In this document: piece by piece, positions 36,611 to 49,395 of the stretch
Layout of the letters: the number at the start of each line of letters is the position of its first letter
How positions within the stretch are numbered: position 1 is the stretch's first letter
DNA from: Siphonodentalium dalli
Lineage: Eukaryota; Mollusca; Scaphopoda; Gadilida; Siphonodentaliidae
Assembly: GCA_032622095.1 (NCBI GenBank)
Contig: CP136064.1
Location: forward strand, 253,524,484 to 253,588,483
Length of the DNA: 64,000 nt
Reading direction: 5' to 3'
Translations under genes and position numbers: made by a program
The notes under the pieces: model-generated
What the model was told of the DNA's origin: nothing
Database searches by the model: none
What the model saw: only the letters and a program-made list of their open reading frames with translations

Positions 36611-36965
36611 TCACCAGTTCCACCCTTTCTCAATACGCAGCTTTTGTAGTTCTCTGCTATATAGTAGCCACTGCCTTCCACTTTCTTTACGCTAAGTCGA
36701 TCAATTCTTCCAAAGCCTCAGAATCCAAGAGCTTGCAGAGACAATCGTACTATCCTCGTCCGACTATCACGGATGAAATACAACAATTTCGTCATCCAGT
36801 AAAAATTGACTTGTCAACGGTGTCAGTGCGCAGACAGGGTGACTGCAAATCGGCAACGGGCCATCATCATCATCATTTACTCATGTATTGATTGTCATCT
36901 CGTTTAATGTTTCATACTTATATGGTTATGTATGTTTGGTATAATAAATTCATTGATAATGCCAT
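36611..36965 (+). CDS. Possible alternative terminal exon of the muscleblind-like gene
   Basis: A long pyrimidine tract at about 36573-36608 ends ttcttag, one of the strongest acceptor-like sites in this intron. Spliced from the zinc finger 3/4 exon (phase 0), the frame reads SPVPPFLNTQLL and stops at 36647-36649. AATAAA follows at 36943-36948, so this could be a 3'-terminal exon giving a short isoform that lacks the KKRPR and Gln-rich tail. A different frame over the same segment stays open to 36891 and ends with a His run, but it needs a phase that no upstream exon here provides. Muscleblind genes commonly make isoforms with different C-termini, which fits, but I do not recognise this tail. 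It may equally be a chance splice-like site. Confidence 0.3.
36943..36948 (+). terminator. AATAAA poly(A) signal candidate
   Basis: Canonical hexamer about 330 nt after the strong acceptor-like site at 36609-36610. It matters only if the alternative terminal exon is real. Confidence 0.3.
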
Positions 36966-37078
36966 GTTAAAACAGCATGAAAATGCTTTGGTCGGTTAAT
37001 GTTCATATTTATATTGAAACCCCTCTGTTTCTGATTGGTCAAGCTCTAGTCATATATATATCATTGCCAAACTTTTAA

Positions 37079-37310
37079 CCCTTTCATGATGGTATATATG
37101 TGGAGCATTAAAGATCATGTGCCAGTGCATTCTCTTATATATGCGAGTCTCACATATATAAGAGAATGCACTGGAAGTCAAGGTAAATGTTGTTAGGCCA
37201 ATGCATTCTCTTATATATGCAAGGCGACTTATGGTCGACTTGCATATATAAGAGAATGCATTGGCACAGGTTGTTCTCAAAATTTCAATAAGCTCCAGCC
37301 ATGGAATGGT
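37079..37310. mobile_element. T3-like element with two cassettes
   Basis: ttaaccctttcatgatgg at the left and ccagccatggaatggttaa at the right. One GC-loop cassette (37196-37268) and one short cassette (37120-37180). Confidence 0.75.
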
Positions 37311-39703
37311 TAAATGAAGAATATCATTGTTTTAAGCATGTTATTGTGCTGTATTAAAAAAATTCTGATATCTTCTCTTGTTGACACAACAGCCTATGTT
37401 ACCAAATATGGACACTGATTCCATTTCCATTTGTTATTTATTAACATCAGCTTTCCTGCTCAAACGTTTTAGACTGGAATTTCTTGCCTTTATAACTGAA
37501 TTAAAGGAAACAATCTCATTGAATGTACAGTCACCCATCAAAGTGTTACAACGTTTTTAAATCAAGTATTGTTTACTTGTAAGTGAATCGTTCAGAAAAA
37601 TTCAGATTTATTTTTGGATTTTGTATGTGCAAATATACATGCCATAAAATTCCTAAATTCACACAAAACTATTTCAATGATGGCTTGTGTAGACCATGAG
37701 CATATTTATTTTTCACCATCAAAATAAATATTTTTGACATGGCTGTTTGTTGTCGAGCCATATTTAGAATGTCCATTTATGAAACCACCCAACAATTGAA
37801 GTGACTGAAGAATTGGAATTTTAAAATTTTTAGTGTTGGCTCATCTCTGGAAGCACTTGTTGTTCAGAAGCAAAGGGTGTCTGTTCTAATTGCGAAATGC
37901 TACTTTAATTTTCAGTATTATATTATATATTTTATTCCAGTATTCATGACTCACCAGTTTCAACAGAAGTTGATCTATATATATATATTGTAGAATTTCT
38001 TTTCACAGAATTTCATCTTTAAAATATTTTTTATATTTTAGATGTAATTATTACACCAGTATTGCAAAATCACAAACAAAAACATTACGCTTCTATTTTA
38101 GAAAGATCATCCATTATTTACATGGCACTGAATTATAAAATTGAAAACAGTATGAGATACAGATAAGACATAGAAGTTGGCTCCTGGCATAGATAGATTA
38201 GGTCATCATGCTTACATAATCCTCACCCTATTAAATGAGACCCAAGGCTGTATACTCTTATAAGTCATGCTTGTAGTACACTGTACAGCATTTCTCTTTA
38301 ATATATATATTTTTTTTTTTATTTTCACTCTTGCGAAAATCTATATAGATTTTAAAAATTGTTAATTGTATATCATAGCACATTGGCTGATAAATTGCCA
38401 TTCGACTCCATCAGAAGCCCTCTGCTTATTTTCTTGGAGATTAATCGGAAATAATTCAGTTCTTTCCATCAAAGAGCAGTAACTCTATTTCACACACAAG
38501 TCCAACAAAGTACAGCATTTGCTTTTGTCATTAGTTATTAAATATGGCCAATGTGAACTCAACTTTGAAACTGCTCACTGTAAATATAATATGCTCACTG
38601 TAAATATAAGCAGCAACTCAGTCTTTCACTCCTTGGATATTGGCCAACATGTGATAAAATTCTTTGCAATTGATGGCCTCGGAGTCCGAATGTTTAGATT
38701 AATCTATAGCCTCTATGAGTGTATTCCTGCATCCTCAACTGTCTCCGCTCATAGGTCTACTCTGCTCGTTTTGCATGGAACATATGCCTGGTTGTATAGG
38801 TATCTGTAACCAATCTCTCTCCATCATCGGAGCTTTTAATCCTTGCTGTTGTTTTAAAACCAACCAATCTTGTTTAAATATAGAGTTCTATTCTGACATG
38901 CAAAATTTGTCTTTTAAGAAAGCGGAAAAATCGTCAGGGGGTGGATTCCAGTACCGACTAAAAATTACAGAAGCAACTTTAAAGGTTAAAATAACTTCTT
39001 CGAAGATCCATGTGTGGTCTCATTTACTGAATGTCCTGGTTAAATCCCACATACTCTTATAGTTGAACGACTTGCTGTCACATGTTATCCCACAGCATGA
39101 CTGAGTATCACCTACCTTAATCTTTATTCTAAGTCTACATTTTTTTATCGAGAAAATTTCATCGTTTCACTGTCATTTAGATGCGATCATAAGAAGTCAT
39201 TTCCAGAAAATCATTCATTAATTTCAGGTTAGGACTAGTATATATTCGATATCGGAGAATGATAGCAAAAACAAGAAGAAAATTTACATATTTTCTCATC
39301 ATCCCCCTCATATTGCTTATTTCCACCTTTTCTGAACCAGGTCCCAGATTGGAAGTATATACCTCATTTAGCAATATTACTATATGAGTGACAAAATGCA
39401 AATCTAGTCCATAAAGAATATATACATATATCTTTGAAAAGTGCATCAATAAGTTAATTTTGGATATATTTGGACTTTAAAAAAACAATATTTCAAATTT
39501 CCAAGTGAATAATGACAATTTATTTGAGGTTGCCTTGGTTTTGACATCATCTAGGATGGTTGTTTCAAAGAATTATATGTGAATACAAGTACGTGAAAGA
39601 TTTTCAGCTACATTTGTGGACTAGTTTTGCAAGTGGCGAAAACATCTCGTTGGTCTGACCTCTCACAAATCCTACATATTAAACACCTAAAACAAAGTGA
39701 GTT

Positions 39704-39716
39704 CCCCCCCCCCCCC
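39704..39716. repeat. Poly-C run (13)
   Basis: Uninterrupted C13. Confidence 0.9.
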
Positions 39717-40103
39717 TGATATTTTTTAGGATATCTTCCTAAACGCAATGAAACTTTTGGAAGATAATCTCTTATATGTACGTATACCAACATATCTCAT
39801 AACTTATGAATTGGTGAGTGACTACATGCTTGAATGAACATCGATTGTATGGGAAGAGTAAACTTTCAAAATATTACTGTGCTTACTAACTCACTATAAA
39901 GAGGTAATATTTTCACTTATGCTGAACATATATGGTCATATTCAAATATCAGAATATTTTGTTGATGACAGGTGGACCTTCCCATGGCTCGAAAGTGAGC
40001 GAGCAGTCTAAAAAAGTGTGGATAATGACACTAAATGTTCTGACATTCATTATCTACTGCAAGAGGAATTGCAGCCTTGTGGCAGTATTGAATCCAGTTT
40101 TAA

Positions 40104-40495
40104 CCCTTTACCCAACAAACCGGCCAAAACCGGCCAAATAAAGCTTCAACAGCCTAAAATATCTTCGGTCTGTCTCAATAGAACCATACAAATATGGATA
40201 TCATTGGAACCGGCTCCTTGACCACATTGTGATAGTTACAGTTATGCCCTGTGCCAATGCATTCTCTTATATATGCGAGTCGACCATAGGTCGCCTCGCA
40301 TATATAAGAGAATGCATTGGCCTAACAAAAATCTTTTTTTAACACTTTTTACCATTTTTTCTTACATTCTTTAACAATTTTATAATTTTTAATGTGTTAA
40401 GCCAATGCATTCTCTTATATATGCGAGGCGACCTATGGTCGACTCGCATATATAAGAGAATGCATTGGCACAGGGCCCTTCTGTTGGGTAAAGGG
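40104..40495. mobile_element. T2 element with two inverted cassettes
   Basis: CCCTTTACCCAACA ... TGTTGGGTAAAGGG between TTAA sites (40100-40103, 40496-40499). Reverse orientation relative to 10946-11327, with nearly identical interior. Confidence 0.85.
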
Positions 40496-40599
40496 TTAAT
40501 CATTAAAATGAGGGCAAGTTGCCCCCAAGTCTTGGCATGAGATGGAGTTGCATGCATAACTCAGCTGTTCTTCACATAAGTCTTTAAACAAGTGTTCTA

Positions 40600-41165
40600 C
40601 CCTCACAAAGGTTTTTAGATCATGTCATGAATCTCTACTCTGGCTATATAATGCCCGTAGAGATCATATTCCACAAGCATAAAACCTGTGAACTTTTTGA
40701 AGTTTTGACAGGGAACCTTATAAAGTCAAAAACATAACGTGGGGAATATATTTCTGAGTTATGATCTGTTCCCTTAATAATGTACTTCACTGTTGGTGAA
40801 TGTCCCAACTGGAAATTTCACGATTTTAGTGAGTTTGTGAGCGATCTTACATTGTGTCGCTTACTATTATAGAATTTCTCCTTGATAATTATTTCAATGT
40901 ATAGCGATATCAGCTCACAAATGTCACAGAAAGGCATGCAATTTCGAGTTGGGACCTTCACCTGCAGTGAAATACATTATGAAGGAACAGATAATAACTA
41001 AGAAATATATTCCCCGCCTTATTTTTTTGACTTTATAAGGGTTCCCTGTCAAATATTCAAAAAGTTCCCAAGTTTTGTACTGGTGGAATATGTTCCCTAT
41101 GGGCGTTAGCCAGAGTAGAGATTCATGGCATAATCTAAATTGTTTTGTGACTTTAGAATTGAGCA
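40600..41165. mobile_element. Long inverted repeat with arms of about 140 bp or more
   Basis: The left arm has aatctctactctggc, gaactttttgaag, gacagggaaccttataaagt. The right arm has their complements (actttataagggttccctgt, gccagagtagagatt). The arms are diverged and separated by about 190 nt. Probably an old MITE. Confidence 0.7.
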
Positions 41166-44100
41166 CTATACCTTCGCACAAGCAGTGCTCACTCAAGCAT
41201 GCAAGAACTTAGCCAATCAAAGTTAGTACACTTCATCAGTCATAAAATACATGCATGTAAGATTTCCCAACAATCAGCCTTAAGATTCTTCAGATACAGT
41301 GTAATATGTTAGGGGGAACTTGCTTATTTGGAGGTGTTTGTATAGTGTCAATGGTGTAAATGTATAGCTTTAGTATCTCATTATAAATACATACAAATAA
41401 TGGCTTGAGTTTGAAATGTGCACATACACATGTAATTTGGAGAAGAATTTTTTTAATACTGCACATATGAATTTTTCTAAAAGGGGAAATCCTGATTTGA
41501 ATGTCAGGTGGGTCAAAATTTATATTACTAGTATTGCACATCGTTGCCAAATATTTTCAAAATAAAATTCTGTATGGCTGGGTCACTATTTATTCAGATA
41601 TATGATGAAATGATATTTCAGTTTAAACTTGAATTTTTAATACAGATATTCATTATCCACCTATAATCAACTCTACCAATTTCATTTCATTCTTATTGTA
41701 TTTAGTTAAGAATAAATTGTCACTTTTTGGGTATCCATTTCATGGCCAATATCATAAATATTCTAATTTGAAATTTGGGTTGAATAAAAAATATAAAAAA
41801 ATAAATAAACAAAACCATACTTTTATCTACCTCGGCTACTGGGACATAGAAAATTATATATCTAACAAGATGGTCTCTTAATGTGGAACTTTATTGGAAC
41901 TCTGCATGCATGATTAACAACTCTTAATACCTTTTATTTAATACTATACATTTCCACCATTATCAACAAGGAACGTTCAGGTCACGACTGATGATGTACC
42001 AATACTATAATCCAAATTCTCTATATAATCTATATAATGTTTAAAATTTATACTGGAAACGTCTTAAGTAATTTGTTGTGATACGAGGGTGGTAGGAGTT
42101 ATGTTTAGGCTCATGATATTTCCTTTGTGGTTGTGGATATTACCACTACAGGTGGGCTGTTCTCAACTGATGAGGCTCAGTCCGATAGAAAACAGCTGAT
42201 GCTAACTGTACTTACTAATTTGAACTGAGTGTTTGTTCTACAAATCTATGCTGTTCATTGAAAGGGACACAAGGCCTTTGAAGTGGGTTTATGCGAAATA
42301 ACATAAAAGTCTGTAAAACAACTATCACCAACGAGAACATGAAAAAAAGAGATTGACTTTGTTCTTATTTTCTTGTCAAAACCATTAACATTTCTGTGAT
42401 AGTGGAATTACTGATAAAAGTACATTAGTCAACAAGATACCCAAGTTTAATCAAATTTTGACCGTAAACATTGGAAAGGGTCAAAGTATTGAACAGTTTT
42501 CTTGATGTTCTTTGTCGTGATGTTTTTACAGACATTTATATTATGCATTGCACATTTACCCACTGCCTTGGGTCTCTTTGAATGCATTCAACTTGTTTTC
42601 TATTTGTCGCTTTTTCAATGTGTTTCTGTATTTCTGATTAATAATCCACATTATTTGACAAGAACATTGACTTGTCCAGCAGGCTAAATAGTTCATTTAT
42701 AATAGTTAATTTAACTGTATAATTGACTTAATTAGTATATAATTGGGGATAATAGATACTGGGGATTTTTTTTTCACTGAGTTGGAATATTTTCCGAAAT
42801 TTTTTCAGTCAAAAAAATAAAATAAATTCTGAATTTGAGGTACAGTATAGTTCAATTTGTCATGATCTTATCACGATATAGTAATACTTTGACCTTAAAT
42901 GAAATTGAAGTGTTCACAGCACAATTGTTTGATGTGCATCAGCTTGTTTTATTAAGGACTGAGCCACTCATTTCAGCTGACCAGTTTACCTGTGGTGTTT
43001 TATGTGGGACATCTGGGTTTATATTGCCTGTGGTGTTTTATGTGGGACATCCAGGTTTATATTGCCCATGTTTGAATGCACTGCTTTTTCAATTAACCGT
43101 CTCAAATGTGCTGGTATTTTTATTTACAAAATTTGGCTTTATTTTATTTCTCGAGTGATTTAAGCTTGATTTTCTCACTACTGTGTGTTGCATTTGTTCA
43201 ATTCTATTTCCAAGAATTTTCTTCATATTAATTAAAATCACAAAAAATTCATCAGGTTTTCAATGAAATATATATTTTTTTCTGGTTATTTCAATCAAAA
43301 ACTAAAAAAAAATAGCATATTTTTATCACGGCTGAAACTTGACATACCCACAAGATTAATACTTTTTTCCTTTCCTCGTCTTGGGTACTGCAAAGGGCAG
43401 ACAACCACATTCACCGAAAGCTTGATGTTCTATCTGACGCTTGAAGAATAACATTGGTAGAGTCTACTAGTCTATAGACTGGAGCACCTTAACACTCAGA
43501 ACTAACCGTTAGTTTAGTCTAGCCACATACGACTATATTTGCTGGAAAGTTATAGTTTTTAATCTGCATTCGATGACTTCTTTACTTTTACTCAAGTAGA
43601 TGCTTGTTCGTTATAGTGCCTGCAATAACATTGCTGTAATATTTTTGTCAGGCTTTCTTCAAAGCAAGTCTAGTAATGTGAAATTTCTTTAGAAGAGTCA
43701 GTCTTTCCATGTTCCAGCTTTACTTCAACGTCCTGTTTACTTCTGTTTCCTGAATTTTTATTTTCTTTTTCAAAATATTTGTTTGTCATTCTGGAGCGAT
43801 AGTTTAGTTCCAGTCATCTTATTGAGGTAATTGTGTGTGATCTATAAAGTGTTCTGGGAGTAACCAATTTGAGTTCCAATTGAGAAATCATATTATTTAA
43901 TTCTACTTTGAGGGCCAGAGAAAAAAATATGAAATGATAAATTGTGACCTCTTCCTATACACATTCTTGACCTAAACAACTACATATATCTACAAGATCC
44001 CAAGATCTTATCAATAATCCTGTACCTTATAGTAACTTTATAGTATCTGTATACCCACATCTTCCAGCACTTTCAAATAAAATTGTGGGGGGGGGTGGGT

Positions 44101-45585
44101 ATTCTGGATTGACTGTATCTTTCCATTGTACTAGTTATCTGTCCGTCCTTTTATTAATACGTCCAGGCATGTATCTCAACCTTGGCTTATCATATCTGAA
44201 TGAAATTTGGTATGGAGGTTTACCTTCATGACCGCTTTCAGGAAAGTGTCAAATGACACTGTTCGCATTTTCCATTCTAGAGAAAATTCGTTGTTTATCT
44301 GGAAATGTTTTTATTTTGTCCATCCCCACAGATATCTCTGCCACGTGTTATTGGGTCTGGGTTTTTCATCCATCCATGCAGGTTATCTGATCTGAATGAA
44401 AAGTGATGCTTTGGAGGTTTGCCATCACGACTGCTTTCAAAAGTCTTCCGATTGATGTTGTTTGCATTTTCATTTTGCTTGAGTTAGTTTGTCAATTTTT
44501 GTCCATCTGGATAACTCAAACAAATATGAACTTATTTCAATAATTTTTGGAATCAAGTGCTTGCCACAATATCTCAAATCAGTGAGCAAAGCAGGTTTAT
44601 CCCAATTGTTTTGCCTGAATTACGGCCCTTTGTTCCCCATTGTTTTGGCTCGGTAGTAATTCCTGAGTGAGCATACATCATATTCCTGTTATGTTGAAAC
44701 AAAAGTCGAAACAAAAATTGAACTTTGAAGGTATTAGAATAAATGATTAAGACACATTTTGAACATCTTCTCAGTCAACATGTATTATTTCCTGGTTCTA
44801 TTAAATGGACTCTATGTTGATGATCATCGTGGAGATTGGGATTCCAATTTTGATTGTGCTGCTACTTTTTTCAGGATTTGTTCAAGTTGGTTTGAGTTTT
44901 CATCAGTATTTTACAACCCTCAGTTGTTTTGTATACAAGCTATGAAGTTATATTCTTTGATCGATAACTTGACAATAAGTTTCTATAAATTGATGGTTTC
45001 TTGTTTACATTTTGGAGTTCCTTCTCCAGTTTTCCAGTTCTGTTCTGTTGATAATCTCACAAGTATCAGAGAGCGTTTTTAAAGGGGAAGACTGTTTTGA
45101 TTATCTTAAATAGGTCAAAATTAAATTATATATTGTTGGAAAACTTATTTGAAATAGATTCCATATGTATATCTATGAATTATTGTCTTTTTGAAGTTTC
45201 CATAATCTCGAATCGGCTACTCTGGTTCTACTGTGAAGCCAGTTCTTATATTGAAACGAAACAATCAGATGATTTCCCTCAGTATTTATCATGGACAATC
45301 AGGCACACATATAAAATAACGCTGTAGGTTATATGAGCATCATTGGAAAATCAACATGATAATGACTTGCATACATGACCGTGTAACATATGGTTCGAAT
45401 GAGCTTTCCAACAATATGTAATTCTAAATTTAGCCAATTTTCAGGCATTCAAACTGGGACTGTTCCTTTTTAAGCTTTTTGGTTCGAGGTGGATAGAATT
45501 CACTATATAATTCAAACAGTTTCTGAGTGTTAACTTGTTCCATGACACTAACTAACACCTTACCACACAGTACTATGCACAACAG

Positions 45586-45799
45586 GTTACTTGGACTTTC
45601 TCTATCTGTATGAATATTAATGAAACTTTTTAATATGCATGACGAATGGATGATATGATCTTACCGACGGTGCTGTTTTTCTTTTATTTTCATTCACCCA
45701 TCATGCCTTGCTGCTTGCTGTTGTCATGTGCCGCCACCTTGCCATGCTGTCATTCGATTGGCCATGTGCCATCCAATGTGCTCGCATACTACTACTAAT
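45586..45799 (+). promoter_or_regulatory. Splicing control region: AG-exclusion zone with YGCY cluster upstream of the KKRPR exon
   Basis: No AG dinucleotide occurs from 45586 to 45799, although AGs are frequent elsewhere. The T-rich tract sits at 45675-45693, far from the splice site AG at 45800-45801. A branch-point-like CTTAC has its A at 45663, 138 nt upstream of the splice site. YGCY motifs start at 45671, 45704, 45709, 45712, 45716, 45729, 45732, 45740, 45745, 45767 and 45779: eleven in 112 nt. YGCY is the known MBNL-binding motif, and vertebrate MBNL1 exon 5 is autoregulated through such an upstream region with distant branch points. I infer the same logic here. Confidence 0.72.
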
Positions 45800-45801
45800 A
45801 G

Positions 45802-45867
45802 ACACAAGTGGTTGAGGTCCTGACGGGCAAGAAGCGACCTCGCGACCCCGCCGATGATCTTGTTCTG
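45802..45867 (+). CDS. MBNL: Muscleblind-like cassette exon with nuclear-localisation-like KKRPR motif
   Basis: This exon has 22 codons, phase 0 at both ends: TQVVEVLTGKKRPRDPADDLVL. The GKKRPR(D/E)PADDL segment is characteristic of invertebrate muscleblind C-terminal regions. It corresponds to the vertebrate KRP-containing segment that promotes nuclear localisation. The acceptor follows ctactactaatag; the donor is GTACTA, a weak match. Because the length is a multiple of three, skipping preserves frame, as expected for a regulated cassette exon. Unspliced, the frame continues VLYPVSLCMY... and stops at 45916-45918. The upstream intron is unusual: AG-free for 214 nt, with a distant pyrimidine tract and many YGCY motifs (separate entry). 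The exon is GC-richer than the surrounding intron. The start is the only AG that gives an open frame into the motif. Confidence 0.87.
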
Positions 45868-46079
45868 GTACTATATCCCGTTTCGCTTTGCATGTACGAT
45901 CGAAGCCAAAACAAGTAGGCGAGCAAGATGGTACTCTTCGTTTTAATTTCACAAAGTTCGCTGTTCATTTCTGGACGAAATTTCATTTATCATTAAATTA
46001 CTAATGTCACCATCTCTCATCAAAGAAATAACTTTCACAAAATAGTAAGACCTCAGACTCAACCGCAGTATAACACGGT

Positions 46080-46308
46080 ATATGCCTTGTCAATGAGTCA
46101 CGGCATATTGGATCCATCCAGCCCCATTCCATGTTTTTAGTGCTGTCGGTCAATGTTCTGGAGTAGCATTCCATTTATGGAGCTTTGAATATTCATGTAT
46201 TCCATATATGGAATGCTGCACCAGAACTTTATTTTAACCTGTAGCACTAAAAACGGAACGGGCTGGATGGATTCAATATGGCCACGACTCAGTGACAAGG
46301 CGTATTGA
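46080..46308. mobile_element. Palindromic MITE of unassigned family
   Basis: ggatccatccagcccc pairs with ggctggatggattc, and tgccttgtcaatgagtcacg pairs with cgactcagtgacaaggcgta. Inner arms attccatttatgga / tccatatatggaat. Confidence 0.72.
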
Positions 46309-46420
46309 GCACTGTCTGGGAACTGTTAGGTTTGACCGACACTTGACAAGCAAAACTAAAAATCTGAATGCCGAGATGATTCCTGATATCAAATTAACGA
46401 TCTAACTCGTACCTGATATA

Positions 46421-46633
46421 CAGTATTGCCATAAATAATCGACTTCTTAACCACAGCAGAATTATGGGTAAATTTTCAGGATTTAGTCGGAAATATGGCT
46501 TGTTGCCATTCATCGAGAAGCTCTCACTGAGAGCTTTCCGATGAATGGCAACAAGCCATATTTCTGACTAAATCCTGAAAAGTTACCCATAATTCTGCTG
46601 GGGTTAAGGAGTCGATTATCTAGTTCATTACTG
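46421..46633. mobile_element. M1 element, full length
   Basis: CAGTATTGCC ... CATTACTG between TA sites, with arms of about 100 bp meeting at gctctcactgagagc. Confidence 0.83.
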
Positions 46634-46657
46634 TAGCATTCGAAGCATAATATAGAG

Positions 46658-46670
46658 CCCCCCCCCCCCC
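46658..46670. repeat. Poly-C run (13)
   Basis: Uninterrupted C13 just after the M1 element. Confidence 0.9.
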
Positions 46671-48967
46671 TCCCTTGTGTTATTCTACTGCCAGCATTAA
46701 AGTCTTTTAGTCTGCTAGTAAGTTTCATCTGAAGTGATAACTTATTAGCTAGCTACTTTCTATTACAGACTATTAGTCCAGACATGTAGTCCTGCTGCTA
46801 ATATTAGTTTCATTTCATAAGAGTCATATTTTATCCCATACTAGTCCATACCACCTCTTTAGCACACCATCAAATAATGTTTTTTCTTTCATAATAGATT
46901 GACGATATTGATTATTTTAATCCCATAGTGTATCTCTTCTGAACCACAATTATAATAACAACATCATTTCTATAAAACCTGATTTTAGGCAAAAATAGCT
47001 TTTTTGTGGATAAAATATTGATAATTAAGGATTGGGTTATTATTTGTCTAAAAATGGATAATAAGGTGGTTTATTTCTGATTCAACTGAGTCTAATTCAT
47101 GGTAAAATGATGACTGAAATATCTTAGTTGAAATTTAATTTCCCTTGATTGAGGGTGCTAACAAGATAGAGGCACCCATTTCAACCAGAGTTATGTACAA
47201 TTTAAAAACAGCCAACTGGGTGGAATGGGAGGAATGCATATTGTACAGTGTCCAGGGATGCTCCTGTTATAATATCAAAAGCTTGTCTTGTATCAGGTTC
47301 GAATAATCACAGTTCCCAACAGTCTCAACTACAATACAAAACTTTCTTCTCCTTTGTCTTATTGTAAACTAAAATGTACTGAACTATGATATGCCTTGTA
47401 GATGTAATTGTCCTTTTAATGTACTGCTTGTTTTGGCTGCCGATTGTAGCAGTAGAATGCTTCAAGGAGTTGCAGAGTCACATGATATGTGTGTATATAA
47501 GCACCTAACTGTTGAAACTTATATCAAACGCTTATATTTTATTTCCTCTTTAGTTAATGTGTGTTCGCTATTTGAAGATTACATAATGCCACCTAATCAA
47601 TTACGTTACTGGATATAAAGCTCAATTCCAGTACATTTATTTTTCCACAAAAAAAAAAAGTGTCTTTAATTAAATGACAAAAATCTTTCAAATAATCATA
47701 CACTAGGGATAATATTTTAAATTTGTATTATATTCATTTTTTAGGAAACACAGGTTTTCATATTTTATTATACAAATTTTGCATTTAATTTTTTCTCATC
47801 TTTGCTTTTTTTCTCATATCAAAAGGTGGCATTTTGTAGTTATTCCTTCATAGATTTTCTGCTAAATCAATGTCTTGCTTTAGATATTCAGCAGAATGTA
47901 TACCAGAACAACACAAACTATGTCTTACTGTATGCTAACACAAAAACGAACGAAAACAAATTATAATCATCTAGCAGTGCAGTCAGCATATGGAACATAT
48001 TCTATTCTACCTAGTTTTCTCCTTACTGGACGAATATATAACTCAAACTTTAATCAAAGCCGGACTCGATTGGCTAGGTGATTTTTAGTAAAGTCATAGA
48101 TGTACGTCTGATTGGTTTGTATCTACATATGTTTTTATAGTTACCTTAAATATAGTTTTGGCATATCATTCAATACAGCGAAACTTTAAATTTTGCAGTT
48201 TCCCCCCTTCTTATTGATCTTAGCTATTAGCTGAACATCCTAGAAATGAATCATTAGGAATCTAGTAACTACTCAGCAGAATTCACTATTCAGAATCCTC
48301 TGAATTCTTTATTTTATATCATTTTTGACTCGGCACAGCTAATTTTCAATTGGACATTTTGTCCACTTATGGATATCATCAGTTGGTTGAACACCTTTTG
48401 TAAGCCAACAATATCAAGGAAATTTGTAGAAAATATCTAGGGAAACAATATTGTGTTCTGGCTATAAAATGGATCCCCATGTCAGATCTAAATGCAAAAC
48501 GTACCTTTTCTAGAAATACTTAACTTAAGTCTTAACCATACATATATATGTTGCAGAATCCAGTTCTGAGTATACATGCATGTTATCATATGATGGGATT
48601 GAGCGATAGGTGCACTGTTACTTTTTTATTGGAACCTTGGACTCACTTGTTTGGTGTTTGGAACAGTTCCTATAATGGCTGCACTCCTAGGGATGTTTCA
48701 TTTCAGAACACATTTTCTATCATATCATGTGATTTTGCAGTCCTCTTGTATAAATGAATAATTTTGAATATCAAAATTCTTTTTATTAAAAGTAACTTTT
48801 CCTATATCTGAAGAATAACTGTAACAAAATATAGGTGGATTTAGTTTGAAAATGTTAACCCTTAATCTCACATAAAATGCACAACCGTACCAGATTCTAC
48901 CAGTGTGCTCACAACAATTCTAATGTGAAACCCATTTCAAAGATTTGACAAATTTTTTATTTTATTG

Positions 48968-49015
48968 TCAATACTTTACAAGTAAAGTATTGTCAATACT
49001 TTACAAGTAAAAGTC
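48968..49015. repeat. Tandem duplication of 25 bp
   Basis: attgtcaatactttacaagt plus aaagt occurs twice head to tail. Confidence 0.85.
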
Positions 49016-49395
49016 ATTAGCACTCAATTTACAAATGTATTAACAACTCAAATATTTAGAAGTCGAGGTCAAAATTGTCTTTGTTGCTCAACAAAGATTT
49101 AACTGAAGACATACTGGTAGATGACGGTGACTACTATGTCAGGACAGCCTTGATTTTACAACCACTTTCTCTTCTTTTTATATATTTTTTTCTCTTGCTT
49201 CGGGTCATCAGGTTGTTAAGTAAATGTTTATGGTTTTTTGCACCAGTTTGCGTCTGAATCAAAATGTAAAATTTTGAAGTGCTTCTGTCTTCGTCTGAAC
49301 TGTCTCCATTTTTTATTATTTTTTGTAATATATTTTGTAATAATTATGAAATTTTATCTTGCTAATGCCAGAAAATTACATTTTTTTCAATATAG

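Larger units (their letters stand above)
30499..45801 (+). other. Intron between the zinc finger 3/4 and KKRPR exons
   Basis: This 15.3-kb intron begins with a T6 element, an inverted-repeat element and the 71-bp minisatellite, then holds the possible alternative terminal exon, T3 and T2 elements and a long inverted repeat. The stretches 34770-35540, 37320-40095 and 41200-45585 show no gene. A short direct duplication lies at about 43000-43065. Confidence 0.8.
45868..49395 (+). other. Intron between the KKRPR exon and the Gln-rich exon
   Basis: It holds one inverted-repeat element (46080-46308), one M1 element, a C13 run, and a small tandem duplication at 48968-49015. The rest, 46740-49390, is AT-rich with no recognised content. 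Confidence 0.78.

Noticed and set aside
37393-37560. Possible exon PMLPNMDTDSIS after acacaacag
   Set aside because: It is phase compatible, but the pyrimidine tract is weak, there is no family motif and no clear poly(A) signal.
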